Source: Combretum micranthum (Eukaryota; Streptophyta; Magnoliopsida; Myrtales; Combretaceae). Taken from it: a DNA stretch of 64,000 bases. The stretch covers positions 997,501-1,061,500 of the forward strand of contig JAMXBD010000025.1 in assembly GCA_024138025.1 (NCBI GenBank). The letters are read 5' to 3'. The position numbers were made by a program, and so were the translations under genes. Each line of letters begins with the position of its first letter. The first letter of the stretch is position 1. The notes below the pieces were generated by a model that was not told the DNA's origin, did not search any database, and saw only the letters and a list, made by a program, of their open reading frames with translations. Shown piece by piece: positions 50,027-61,300 of this stretch.

Positions 50027-50229
50027 AATTATATATTATTATTTGAGGGGTCAGAACAAAGGATCAGAATAAAAGAAAATCACGGGCAAAACAGAAAAGG
50101 AAGACAAAAAGGATAAAAACCCGGAAGACAAATGAACAAACAGACACGAAAAATGCGAAAGGAAACAAGACAAAGGAAAAAATGGACAAGAAAGGAAATA
50201 GGAGAATCAGACATTAAAAAAGCGGAAGA

Positions 50230-50406
50230 AAAGTCATGGGATTACTGCTTGGCATTGTAGCGACACTGTAGCATAGGTACTATAGCAACTTTTTTTTTTC
50301 TGGGGAGGGAGGGATTACTGTAGCACTTTTTTTACTGTGTTTACTATAGCAGTAGGTCACTGTAGCACTTTTTACTGTTTTAGTTCTGCAAAAATTTTCT
50401 ATAAAA
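50230..50406 (+). promoter_or_regulatory. pararetrovirus promoter with reiterated ACTGTAGCA and TATA box
   Basis: The motif (C/T)ACT(G/A)TAGCA occurs about five times (near 50264, 50279, 50317, 50343 and 50359), followed by a TATA box CTATAAAAGG at 50399-50408. This sits where the full-length-RNA promoter of caulimovirids is expected, upstream of the poly(A) signal and primer site. The repeated motif is a candidate activator site; its binding factor is unknown. Confidence 0.7.
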
Positions 50407-50574
50407 GGCGAGCAAGGTTCAGGTTTAGGTACGGAGAAAAAATATTAAGGAGAAAAAATATTAGAGAGTATCTAAGTGTTTTGTGAGAAAAATTTCTGAG
50501 TATTTTAGTCCTATAAGTATATCCTTGTAACATACATCCACCGTATTCAATAATAACATACCTTCATCGTATTC

Positions 50575-50580
50575 AATAAA
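50575..50580 (+). terminator. pararetrovirus poly(A) signal AATAAA
   Basis: AATAAA about 170 bases downstream of the TATA box, the normal arrangement for terminally redundant pararetrovirus RNA. A related 'attcaataataac' lies about 30 bases upstream. Confidence 0.6.
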
Positions 50581-50951
50581 GCTTTTGTAAGTTTTCCCTT
50601 AACCATGTCAGACTAATTTTCCTTTTAAGGTATAAAGGTAACCATGCTCTAAAACCTTATTTGACCTTTGTATCATGCGATAAGGTTTATTAGCATGGGT
50701 AAACAGATTAAGGCACCATACTTGGATAGTAAAGCTCTAGTTCCTTTAGAAATTATACCAAAAGGGTCGGCCTAAAAACCCTTTGATAAGGTTGTTTGAG
50801 GCAGAGTTTGCCGTGATTTGGCCTTGTAGGTCATGGCGTGGACATGAGGTTTATTTTCTAAAGATAACATTGCTCCACTGATCAACTATCTTCGTTTTAA
50901 TTGTTTACTCCTGTCATGAAGTCTTTTCTCATTGCACAAAGATCCTGATTT

Positions 50952-50964
50952 TTGTATCAGAGCC
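50952..50964 (+). other. tRNA-Met primer binding site of the pararetrovirus
   Basis: TTGTATCAGAGCC followed by ATG matches the initiator tRNA-Met primer site consensus TGGTATCAGAGC except at one base. It primes minus-strand DNA synthesis and marks position 1 of caulimovirid maps. Confidence 0.8.
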
Positions 50965-51368
50965 ATGTTATCTTTATATCTTAAAAACTTTGTTTATCAG
51001 TTTCACTTTAATATCCAACTTTAATGTTATATGATTTTCAGTTTTGTTACTACTTTATTATTATCACTGTCCAGCTTTATTATTATATTTAGTTCTTATA
51101 TTTTTGTTGTTTAATATTCTGTTTAAATTTAAATCTCTGTCTTATTTAATGTTATTGTTCAATATTAGTTGTTTATTTTCTCTACTATTTTTACTTAGCT
51201 TTATCTGTTTATATTTAGTTGTTTAATTACTGTCTTACATACTATTTAATTTTAATGATTGTCTACCTTGTATTTTATGCTTCTTATGCTTATATTTATG
51301 TTATAGAAGAAACATATTCTATTGAAGAAATTTTAAATAATATGTTTGATTATGAATGTTTGTAATGA

Positions 51369-52330
51369 ATGTTGTTTATTAGGGAATACATCAAGGACCA
51401 AGAAAAGGAAATTAAAGGACTAAGGGATATTATAAGGAGAACAAAAGAATACATAAAACAGCTTAAAAGTCTTTTGGAGTTACACTTTGAGGACCCAACT
51501 CTAAGGAACATGAACTTTATAAGCACCCTACAAAGAACAAGGATATGCAGTAATTTACATAGTAATTATAATTTTATTGAAGAAATAAGGCGCAGAATAA
51601 AGATTTGCGAAGATAATACAATAAGGTTCACAGGATGATATGGTTTTAGATTTTACGTTTCTTTGGTATCTTTGTATAATAGCTGGAATTTCTAATATAG
51701 TAGATGTAATATGTTATATAATAGATTTGTTAATAAATTCTAGAAAACATTTGATGTTTGAATACTATGACACATAGATATATAGAGTATATTAAAAGGT
51801 ATAAGGACGCAATAAAAAGGTATAAGAATCTTGTAAAAGATATAGAAAAGGATTTAGAAAGGTTAACAGGCAGATGATAGAATTAGAACGAAGGTTAAAA
51901 GGAAATATAATAAAACTGACTACATGTTCACAATTTAGATTTATTCTGGATGTAATTTACATAAGAGAGAAAGAAATAATAAGGTATATTGAACTGATAA
52001 GATATTATGAAGGATTGATAAGTAGCATGATGGTGTGATGCATAATTTTGTTGAATATATAAAGGATAAAAACCAAAGGATAAAAAGGTTAAAGGATCAC
52101 ATAAAGGTAGAACAAGAGAGATTAGAATTCTAGAAAAAGGATATAAAAAGAATTGAAAAGGCATTAGACAAGGGAAAATATTAGACAAAATCTAAAGAAA
52201 AAGAACTTTTAAAGCATCATAAAACGACTCTTTGGATCATAGATCAAATTGAAAAGGATATAGAAAGGATAACTCAAAGGATAAACTATTATGAAGGATT
52301 AGTCATAAGCATGATAGGATGAGTGTAAGA
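51369..52330 (+). pseudogene. reiterated small coiled-coil ORFs in the viral leader region
   Basis: Three short reading frames start with a similar Tyr-Ile-Lys motif: 'EYIKDQEKEIKGL' (51388), 'EYIKRYKDAIKRY' (51790) and 'EYIKDKNQRIKRL' (52055). The second and third are each followed by a frame ending in 'YYEGL..SM' (near 52010 and 52305). The second pair is joined by an ATGA stop-start overlap (51876-51879). Lys/Glu-rich heptads suggest coiled coils. They look like tandem duplicates of one small ORF, decayed by stops. Badnavirus-type ORF1/ORF2 products are small and partly coiled-coil; homology is inferred from position only. Confidence 0.55.
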
Positions 52331-52939
52331 TTTGACAGGATTATAGGAAGTATGATAGTCATAAGCATGATAGGAAGCAGTAATTATGATAGGAAGCTTT
52401 ATGATTTCTTGCAATTGGTAGATAATTGAGAAATTTTAAGCATAGAAAAAGTAGAGAGTTATATTAGACAGTTAGGTTTAGAAATAGAGATTAATCTTTT
52501 AGACTTAAAATGAAAAGTTAAGGAAGTAGGAGAAGAGTTTATACACATCCATCAGTTTTTAACAAAGGATAGGCTATATATATATATTTAAAGGAAGGTT
52601 TTGAAAGGTACCTTACAGATTTAAAGGACAAAGAAGGCATAAAAGGATTAGAAAAACAATTAAGTCAAATTAGGTTAGTAGATCCTTGCATATTACCTAG
52701 TACAGAACTTCATGAGTAGGAATTTTGATTGGTTAAATTTAGAAATCAAGAAGCATAATAGGATACAAGTAAGAAATAGTAGTTTTTCTCATCTTTATTA
52801 TTTTAAGCATTCATTGCATCTATTGCATTTAGATCACGAGTAGTTAAATAGCATAATAGACTTAATTATATCTTTTAGCACATCTATTCACAAGGATTTA
52901 GACACTCTTTACAAAGCTCACAAATTTTTAGGAAATTGG
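52331..52939 (+). other. decayed viral sequence between small ORFs
   Basis: Purine-rich, Lys/Glu-coding style similar to the ORFs on both sides (for example 'ESYIRQLGLEIEINLL' near 52450-52500), but every frame is interrupted. Probably further decayed small-ORF sequence. Confidence 0.4.
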
Positions 52940-53194
52940 ATGAAAGTAAAAGATAAACAAATAAAGGAGATAATAGATAAGGTTGACTACATAAAGCAAA
53001 CACAGGTCGATATAGAAAGAAAGTTAAAGGAGTTAGAACATATTAAGGCTATAAGGCGAGCACAAAAGGAAGAAGTAAAAAGAAATCAAGATCTAATAAT
53101 AAAAGACTTAAGGAAAGAAGCAATAAGGTTAGCTGATTTAGGAAAAGGAACAGAAAGAATGGTACAGGAAATAAAAAAGACATTCTTAGGATGA
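52940..53194 (+). CDS. viral coiled-coil small ORF (ORF2-like), still open
   Basis: An intact 84-aa frame, almost wholly Lys/Glu/Ile heptad-like, with 'KQTQVDIERKLKELEHIK' typical of a coiled coil. Its stop overlaps the ATG of the next ORF as ATGA (53191-53194), the same coupling used between ORF2 and ORF3 in badnaviruses and the tungrovirus. In those viruses this position encodes a virion-associated or nucleic-acid-binding protein. Function here is inferred from position and style. The rest of the provirus is dead, so expression is unlikely to matter. Confidence 0.6.
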   Translation: MKVKDKQIKEIIDKVDYIKQTQVDIERKLKELEHIKAIRRAQKEEVKRNQDLIIKDLRKEAIRLADLGKGTERMVQEIKKTFLG

Positions 53195-53562
53195 CCAGTC
53201 ATGGTGGCTTAGATGTAGATGAAGACTACATATTTGCCTTAGAAGACACAAAGGATTTTGTACAACCACCCAAGAGGTTTTGTGGAAATATAGAACCAAT
53301 AAATGATGTCATAAGGGCCACGATTAGGCAAAACAACACAATTATAGCATTGATGGTTAGGCTTCATCAAAAGGTCAATAAGTTAAGTTGTAACTTAGAA
53401 GAAGTCTTGAAAAGGAAAGGTATAGGAGAAGACAGTTATAATCATCAAAAGGAATTAAAAGAAATAATAGGAAGACTAGAAAGGCTACCAGTTGAAAGGA
53501 AAGAAGGAAATAAACCAAATGCTTATTTTATGAATGGAGAGTGGAAGTCTCTTTCAAAGTAA
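53191..53562 (+). pseudogene. N-terminal part of the viral polyprotein
   Basis: Begins at the ATGA overlap and reads 123 aa with Leu/Lys-rich helical content ('ALMVRLHQKVNKL'). It runs out of frame near 53540, where the coding sequence passes to another frame. No domain recognised; placed as the polyprotein start by context. Confidence 0.55.
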
Positions 53563-54403
53563 ACATGTTTCGAGAATCACAACAACCACAAGAAACTAGG
53601 GTAGTAGAAGAAGAAAGTGAAGAAAGGAATAACAGGAAAGGTGAAAGGTATAACAGGCAAGACAATGCAAGGTTTTTAGATAGACTTAGACCATTCACAG
53701 GAGAATCCCATGTTTTACAATCCCCTAGACCTAGTACAAGTTCTGTAGAAACCACCACTAGAGTAGGAATTTTGGATAGAACAAACATCGGGAGAAGAAG
53801 ACAAGGAGATCATATGATACATTTGGAAGAAGCAGTAGACATAGACAAAGATGTTGAAATCTATTCGAACCATGCCATTACTTTATTAAATCCTAGGAGG
53901 TTATACCAAGCGGGAATCTTAAGTTAGAAAACAGGGTTGTTCAGGTCAAACAGAGAAGAAAGGATTTTAGTCACAACGGGGTCATTAGACATAAGTTTAG
54001 TCACAAAGGAATCAGGCAGTTGAAAAAGTCAGGCAAAACTTTAGTCCATCGTGGGCTAATTGTTATAGGAGTTAGAGGATTAACAAGAGAAAATGTAGGA
54101 GGAAATGTCCTAGTTATGTTAATGGATAAATCATGGAAAGGCGATATAAGAAAAACCATATTTGCAACCATAGAGATAGATGTAAACAGTGGAAAGGGAC
54201 TGTTCTACTGTGCACCTAATTTTATAGTTTCAATAAACAATCTTAGCAATATTGAAATAGGGCTTCAAAGCAAAGGATATGAAGATCACATAGGTAAGAA
54301 CTTGCTTATAGATATTGGCTTTATTTGTAAAACAACAAATAATAGTGAAATATCTTATAAGCTCGACATAAAAGGAATCATAGATGCCATGGCAACAAAA
54401 TGA
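53541..54403 (+). pseudogene. viral movement protein domain, broken
   Basis: The stretch near 53800-53915 contains 'EIYSNHAITLLNPRRLYQ', a conserved block at the start of badnavirus-like movement regions. After a stop at 53925 and a frame change near 54010, 54020-54403 continues with 'LVHRGLIVIGVRGLTR' and 'IEIGLQSKGYE', the body of the caulimovirid movement protein. This domain forms tubules through plasmodesmata for cell-to-cell spread. At least one stop and one frameshift make it non-functional. Confidence 0.8.
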
Positions 54404-56250
54404 ATAAAGATGATAGAACCCATGGAAATAGATTCTTCTGCTTTAGAAGGAGAAGAATGGAATGTAAATAGAAACATGGCAAGTAAGACACAAAGAGTTC
54501 CTATAGGGAGTTTGATGTATCCAAACCCATATGGCACATACTCATTAAGATTTAGGTCATATGATGACAGACCAAGATCCACAGGAGATGAGGATGATGA
54601 GTCAAATAATTTTAATCAAACCTTGGAAGAAAGAGAAACATTAGAAATGATGAATGTGTTAGAACAATTAGACATTTCAGGATGGAAAGGAGATAGGATG
54701 TCAACTTCTAGTTGTGTTGATGGCACAATTAGGAAGATAAAGGAAATGGAAAGGTATCTTAATGCTAGATACAATTCCCATGCACAAGAAATAAAGGCTA
54801 ATCAATGGAGTCTTAGAAAGGAAGATGAAGATACAAATGATGAAGAACCATTAAGGCCAATTCAATATTGGAAAGATGGTTTTTTAATAAAACATGGAGA
54901 AGATCCCATTCCTTATGAAATATGGTTGGAAGAAAAAGGATTTTTAGGAGAAATGCAAGAAGTAAGGTTTGAAAGGAAAATAGAACAAGGAGATGTTTAT
55001 TGTTTTGGAAAATAAAATCAAGAAAGAGAAATCTTGTTAGAGCTTGCAAATGAAGTAATGCAAATAGAGTAAGATTTTGAGTCAGAAACAAGATCACAAG
55101 GAGATATTGAGATTTTAACATATGTATCTGGAAATGTCATGATGGATAACAATGAATGTTCAGGATCTAACACAATTCCTTCTATAGTAACATATAGAGG
55201 ACAAAACATGTGGGAAGGAATCCCAAGCAAAGTACCTTATACTCATCATGTTGAAAGAGAAACAAGAGATAGGATGTATAAAGGAAAAAAATGTCATTTG
55301 AAATATTAGACAAAAGGAATTTGATAGACAATGGAATAATCCTTAATATAAGTGCACATGATCAGCAAAAGTTGGGGACCCTTAGTAGATAATTGGACAC
55401 AAATGATTGTCAGAGCTTGGAGAGATTGTCCTTTAACAGAAGACACAGACTAGATGTAAATATACTTAGAGTCTTTTTTAGGAGAAATAGCAAGGGCAAT
55501 GTAGGAGTCTTATAAGAAAAATTTTCCACAACACATAGCCACAGACAAGGCTTTAGGGGCAAATCCTTATAATTTTTGTAGTAAGATAAGGGTAGTATTA
55601 ACTAGGGAAGTACCACAGATTGGTGGATATGACCAACAAAGTGATGCTATAAGGAATTTAGAATAATTGCAAATAAAGGATTGGTATTTTGTTAAAAGGT
55701 ATATACATGAGTTTTTCTATAATTGCACCATTGCTGGATGCTATTATGAAAAACTAATAGCAAAGGACCTTTAGGAGCAGAAGTGTACAAAGAATGGAAA
55801 GAAAAGGTTGAACCAACTCTAAGAGAAGAGTTAAATAATTTAGGAACCAGGATAAAGTTTCTTATAGATAAGTTAATAGAAAAATGTACAGCTTTACAAA
55901 TAAATAGGCAATTGAAAGGAGGAAATTATAATTTCTATCAAACTATTTATACACCACAAATATATGGAGCAAAGGAGAGAAAAAAAAGGAGGCCAAAACC
56001 AAGGTACAGGACTAAAAAGAAATATTTTGCAAAGAAAAGCAGGATAAAAAAGCCATGGTTAAAACAAGACAGGCATATAAGGACATACAATAAGAATAGG
56101 GTTTATAAGAATAAATTAAAGTGTTACACTTGTAATGAGGAAGGGCACATGGCAAAGGCATGTTCTAAAAGACATAATAGTAACACTATAGCTAGCATTC
56201 TAGTGGAGTACATGAATGAAGACATTTTGGCAATAGATGAAGACATGAGT
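54404..56250 (+). pseudogene. viral coat protein region with CCHC zinc knuckle, broken
   Basis: The frame resumes after a TGA at 54401 and is open to 55015. It then has many stops up to 55780 ('NPYNFCSKIRVVLT' and 'GGYDQQSDAIRNLE' near 55560-55670) and is open again from 55783. The C-terminal part is strongly basic (KKRRPKPRYRTKKKYF...) and ends in the RNA-binding knuckle 'CYTCNEEGHMAKAC' (56122-56163). This basic tail plus knuckle is the hallmark of caulimovirid coat proteins. Confidence 0.8.
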
Positions 56251-56667
56251 GACACGGAAACAATCTATAGTATAATTTCAATAATAGATCCACAGGGAAT
56301 AATGATGGAGGAATCTAATAGTGAGGATGAAAATGATATTACAGGTATGTTCTTAAGTCAAAATTATCAGAATCCTTACAGAGAAAAACTAGGAATAAAA
56401 TATCAAGATGAAAAGGTTGAATTGCTAAATAGGAAGTTGCAAGACATAGGGAATATAATGACGAATACAGGAGAAAACATAGAGGGTTGTAGGCATAATT
56501 GGACTCAAGGAACTGGATCAAAAGACCATCCATGCAAATTTTGTTCTGGATATCCTATAACAAAACTCAGCTACCAGTGCAGAAGTTGTATGATGGAATC
56601 TTGTAAAATATGCCTAGAACAAAGAAATGAAAGGTTTCGATTTAATGAAAAGGTTAGTAGTCAATAG
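56251..56667 (+). pseudogene. viral second Cys-rich cluster
   Basis: In the same frame as the zinc knuckle, an acidic linker leads to a C..C cluster: 'CRHNW' then 'PCKFCSG', 'QCRSCMMESCKICLE' (56491-56622). A second Cys-rich region after the CCHC knuckle is characteristic of badnaviruses and their tungrovirus relatives. The frame ends at 56665-56667. Confidence 0.75.
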
Positions 56668-56695
56668 AAGTTCTCAACAAGATGTAATATGATAA

Positions 56696-57262
56696 ATGAT
56701 AATGAGGATTGATAATAAGATAGACATGATAGAAGAAAAACTACAAGGAATAAAAGAAAGGATAACAATTTTAGAAAAAGGAAAGGCAAAGAAAAATATG
56801 AACAAAGGGATAATAATAAGAGAAGAAGTAGATAGCCATGAAGATACAATAAGAAGCTACATGGGAGCAACCAATACGTCTTTGGAAAGGATAAAAGAGG
56901 AAAGGACTAAGGGGTTGAAGATGTCGAGTCCAGAAGAGAGGCACATTACAAAATTTATTGGTATATATATTAGGACAAGATTATTCTTTAAGACACAAAC
57001 AATAGAACTAGATACATTAATAGATACAGACAGTACTAGAAACATGATGGATGAAAGGATAGCACCCGTAGGTGAAGTAGAACAAATAGATATATGTAGA
57101 ATTAATTCAGATATTTATGGAAATAAAACAAAGGAATGTAGGTGTGAAAAGAAACATAAAGTAAGTTTTTTCATAGGAGAAGAATGGATTGTACCTATGC
57201 ATAGTGGAATGATACAATTATGGAATTTTGTTAGTTTAAAGAAAAGAATTTACCAAGTATAG
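56696..57262 (+). pseudogene. viral aspartic protease fragment, active site altered
   Basis: Starts with a coiled-coil-like linker, then a retropepsin-like stretch (about 56950-57240) with 'IELDTLIDTDSTRNMM'. The catalytic Asp-Thr is present, but the following Gly, nearly invariant in this family, is replaced by Asp. The domain breaks off after about 90 residues and the reverse transcriptase that should follow is absent. Confidence 0.7.
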
Positions 57263-57518
57263 ATAGGAAATAATGGCTATTGTAAATTGTTTAGATAATT
57301 TTAGATTATTTTTTATAAATAAAAAAGAGATGTTAGTCAAAACAGACTGTGAAGTTATAGTTGAATTTCAGAAGAACATAGGGAGCAATAAAATGAGCAG
57401 GAGAAGATGGTTAAAGTTTAAAGATGTAATAATAAACAAAGGCTACAATGTAGAATTTGAACATATAATGGGGAAACATAATACTGCAGCGGATGAGCTA
57501 TCCGGCTTACTAAAATAA
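57255..57518 (+). pseudogene. C-terminal end of viral RNase H
   Basis: 'EIMAIVNCL' leads to 'KTDCEVIVEF' with an active-site Asp, and 'FEHIMGKHNTAADELSGLL' closes the domain with the conserved His and Asp. The domain start and the whole reverse transcriptase are missing. Only about ten bases separate it from the protease fragment, so an internal deletion joins the two. Confidence 0.8.
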
Positions 57519-57542
57519 ATAATTTTTTCTTTTCAAGAAAAC

Positions 57543-58394
57543 ATGGAATTTCAAAGGAACAAAGGATTTATGCCACAAAAGAGGCCAATGTCTTCTCAAG
57601 GATCACAAGCAAGCAGTTCTGGTGGAACAAAGTTATCAGAGGTTATGGAAGGACTACAGGTTATGATTGGTGATATAGCTCTACCTATAACACCAAAATG
57701 TTTACCAAGGAAGTTTCAAGTATCATTCCCAATTAATGTTAAGGGAGAGACACATATGGCTCTCATAGACAGTGTATGGTCCCTAACTAGCCAAGACAAG
57801 TTCAAAAATGTAATTTGTTGTGCTCTTGCTAGGTATTCTAATGAGATAGAAACATAGGGTATCAAAGGAACATAAGAAACTTGCTACATGAAAATGTCAC
57901 AAGATAGTGAATAATCACAAAGGATACAAGGGCATAAGGGACAAATTAAAAGAAAATATCAAATGTATGGAGTTGCAAAGAGACATTTGATTGGAGTTTT
58001 TTGCCACTGGAATGACGTTCAAACCCAAATAACAGATTATCCGAATCCTTCATAAAGAGAGTTCCATGATCTTGAAACCGCAACAAATTGGGTCAAGTAA
58101 ATAACAAGAAAACAGGAAATTTATATAGATCCTGCTCTTGACAATTTTAGGAGTGTTAAAAGTACCATAGGGTATGTCAAGGACACATAAAAATATACAT
58201 GTTTGAACTCTTTAGAAGAAGAGCAGGAAAAGAAAATATCTTCTCTTAAAATCACAAAAATCCCAAATAAAAAAAAAAGTATTAAAAGCATTAAGGAACA
58301 CAGTAAGAACTACAGGAAAGTGTGCCCATTCCAAATACATCCGAAGACAAATATCCAAGTGGCCACCATTACTGTTCCATATAGTAAGATGTGA
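57543..58394 (+). pseudogene. transactivator-like last ORF, N-terminal part
   Basis: 57543-57857 is open ('MEFQRNKGFMPQKRPMSSQ', Ser/Gln-rich, then a folded-looking segment). After stops, 57960-58100 reads 'GVFCHWNDVQTQITDYPNPS' and 'REFHDLETATNWV'. The W, Q, Y..F and A..W spacing resembles the viroplasmin domain of caulimovirus transactivator/inclusion-body proteins. A Lys-rich stretch then reaches the right end of the provirus, which overlaps the left end. Several stops make it a pseudogene. The viroplasmin call rests on a short match. Confidence 0.55.
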
Positions 58395-61300
58395 CGATTG
58401 AGACATTGAATGTCACTGTCTAAGTGCAAAAAAATCACACACATATTTACATACACGTCTATATATATACATATATATATATTTGTATATAATACGCTTT
58501 ATTTCTTCATTTATATATGCTTAGGAAATGCGTAACATGTTATAAAAATTATTTTGTAAAGAATAAATTAGTCATCAACTTCTTTAGTTGAATCCTTAGC
58601 GACATATTTTTTTCATTTGATTTCTTAATTCTTTCCAATTCGTCAACTCCATAAGAAAACCGATCTAGTTTATACTTATCCACTTTTGAAAGGTTTATAA
58701 TAATTAACTTAATTAATAATAATATTAGGTATTTTAAAATCTAAAGAAAAAAAAAAAAGAAAAGAGAAAAGAACATGAAATCCATTAGATCATATGATCC
58801 AACTATAAAAATTTTTATTTCAGCTTTGCATTTCTTTAGTTTTCAATAAAGGCAAGCGGGTTTAGAGTGGATATAATGTGAAGTCTTACTTGTACCTTAC
58901 CATGAAAGATAAATAATATGAATTTTTGTACCCAAAACCTATCCCATAACATCTTGTACTCACTTTATGTCCTATAAAACTTATAGAGAACCATGTGGAT
59001 CCTATAATTTTTTTTTTAATTTCAAGTCATAATATGTAAATTATCTTATTTATATATATTCATTATAAATAACATACTAAAAGAAATTTAAAAAAATAAT
59101 TTTTTTAATATCATAAATTTTACAATATGCATAACTTGTTTATGTGTTAAAGTTGAAATTTGTAAATAATAGTTTTTATAACCTTATTACATGATTTTAA
59201 CAAACAATAACTTGAAAGCATATATGTATTAATTAGTCTTAGAAGATTAATAACACTTCTTAATAACTTAAAATTCAAGTACACACTATTGAAATTTTTC
59301 AAAAATAAAAATTACAAGTACTTTCATGGTAAATTTGTACAAGTTTTTTGAAATAAAATTTTCTAAAATGTAATTAATAGATTATAATCTTAGTAAAAAT
59401 TGATTGCAAAATGAACGATAAAGCATTATTATTTATTCTTTGTTTATTTTATATTATAATTTTTTAATAAAGTTGTTTCAAGATAAGTACAGGGTACCTT
59501 AAAACTTGTAAACTATTGTACAGGTTCTAAGATACGTACAAAGTATGAAGACTTCATACTTGTATCCTATCATGTGAAACTAGGTTCCAAAAAAACAATA
59601 CTTTTACCCTACCCTATAGCCTTCAATACCTACTTAACCCTACCTGGTTAAGCTAGGTATGGGTGGGTATCTTGTATAACAGGGCTATCCTCTCATTCTT
59701 AGATTTCCAGAGTAGTCTATTAATTGTGCTCCATCAAGAAAATGGTGGTTAGTTACCCAATTATTGTAGGTGAATACAACTCAATAGTATTTCTCATAGT
59801 AGCCACACTAAGTTAAGAGGTAGCTAATCGATGGTTACACCAAAGACTAGGTTTCGTAAGCATCTATAACCTGTAAAAGAGATGAATAAATACTCTAAAA
59901 CATATGATGTCAATAAATAAAAGTAATTTCATAAAATCGTAAAACACGTATATAAATTTACTTATTAGGTCATGCTTAGCCCATATTTTGCCCATAGTCA
60001 TCATCTTATTGTCTTATAGATCATTTTCCTAATTTCTTTATAGATTTTGAATCTAATCTTTAATAACACTTAAATTATTATGCCTTGAAATCGGAGGACG
60101 TAAATGGCTGTCACATGCTCATACCATACTATGAGTATGCTAAGACTATGAACAAACTATAATAAATATGCCACTATTCTTTCAAATATTATTTTGATAT
60201 TTTCGACCTATTACATCTCCACTAATTTAAATATTCATAGCTAAACTAAGGCAATAAAATTTAATTAAAACAACCTATATTATGAGCTATCTCGAAGCAC
60301 TAACTTAGATGCCGAATCCTATAATTTAAGGCCATCATCAGAGCACATATGCTTCACTTGTATCTTAAAAAAAAAAAAAATCCCTAAATGGGGTGAACTG
60401 AACCCTAATATACAACAACACAAACACACATGATATGTACACGCATTATTATACATCAATTTAAATAATTTAAGCAAGACAAGCAATATGGGAGTACTCA
60501 CGACTTTGAGCAACATGATGGGGGACCTAGCTTTTAATACTACCATAGTTAAGGATTGACCCAAAATCAAGTAGTAAGGGGAGGAGGGATTTGTCGCATC
60601 TTATATATGTAGAATGTTTATTTATTTTTCATCTTTTTCATTATAGCATATCTATTAATCTATTTTTATCTATCAATTCATTGAAAAAATTAACATAAAC
60701 CAATATAATTTTTGTTTTCAACAAAAATAGATGATAAAAAATATATAAATTAAAATTGCAAGTACAAAAAATGGTACAAATTTACTCAAGTATTGATATT
60801 CTATAATTGCTTTTTCATAATAACTATACTTGTTTAATTAATTAACAATACTAAAAAAGACATTTTGAGTATAAGTTAGTCAATAACCAATCATTTAATA
60901 ATTTACATCATAACAATAATTTTAAAAATAAAATGTTGCTAAACCAAGTCATATAATTGGTGATCATGTACAATAATTGATATGCCAAGATGAAACATTT
61001 ATAATATGGGTAATGAAATAATCATTTGTGGTCTACTACTAACAAAAGTATCAGTTTAGGATAATTTCTTAGTAAATATAATTTTACAATAAATGAACTT
61101 ATTAGTTATTGTGAAAAAAAAAAGGTAGAGTTCCAAAGAAAGAGACCATACTATTAAAAGCATCAATTTAGGATAATTTATTTAGTTAAATATAATTTTA
61201 CAATGAATGAATTCAATGCTATTAGTTATTGTGGAAAAAAATTAAAGTTAAAAAGAGAGAGAGAAGAGAATATAATTTAAGTAATAAATACATCTTGAAA

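Larger units (their letters stand above)
48995..58345 (+). mobile_element. endogenous pararetrovirus (Caulimoviridae), defective
   Basis: About 9.35 kb of plant pararetrovirus genome in one orientation. Left to right: end of the last ORF, promoter, poly(A) signal, tRNA-Met primer site, small leader ORFs, coiled-coil ORF, polyprotein (movement, coat, Cys clusters, protease fragment, RNase H end), and start of the last ORF. The left end (49002-49060) and right end (58285-58340) share about 60 bp of diverged sequence, consistent with a circular genome opened inside its last ORF. The reverse transcriptase region is missing and nearly every ORF has stops or frameshifts, so it is a fossil. Badnavirus/tungrovirus-like traits (two Cys clusters, ATGA stop-start overlaps) combine with a transactivator-like ORF. 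Genus not assigned. Confidence 0.9.

Noticed and set aside
51044..51226. Hydrophobic Leu/Phe-rich 60-aa ORF after the viral primer site
   Set aside because: T-rich leader sequence gives such ORFs by chance; no conserved motif.
58850..59690. Old DNA transposon with GGGT-rich ends
   Set aside because: Diverged 'gaagtcttacttgtacc' pair and a 'GGTATGGGTGGGTATC' end are suggestive, but no inverted ends or target duplication could be matched.
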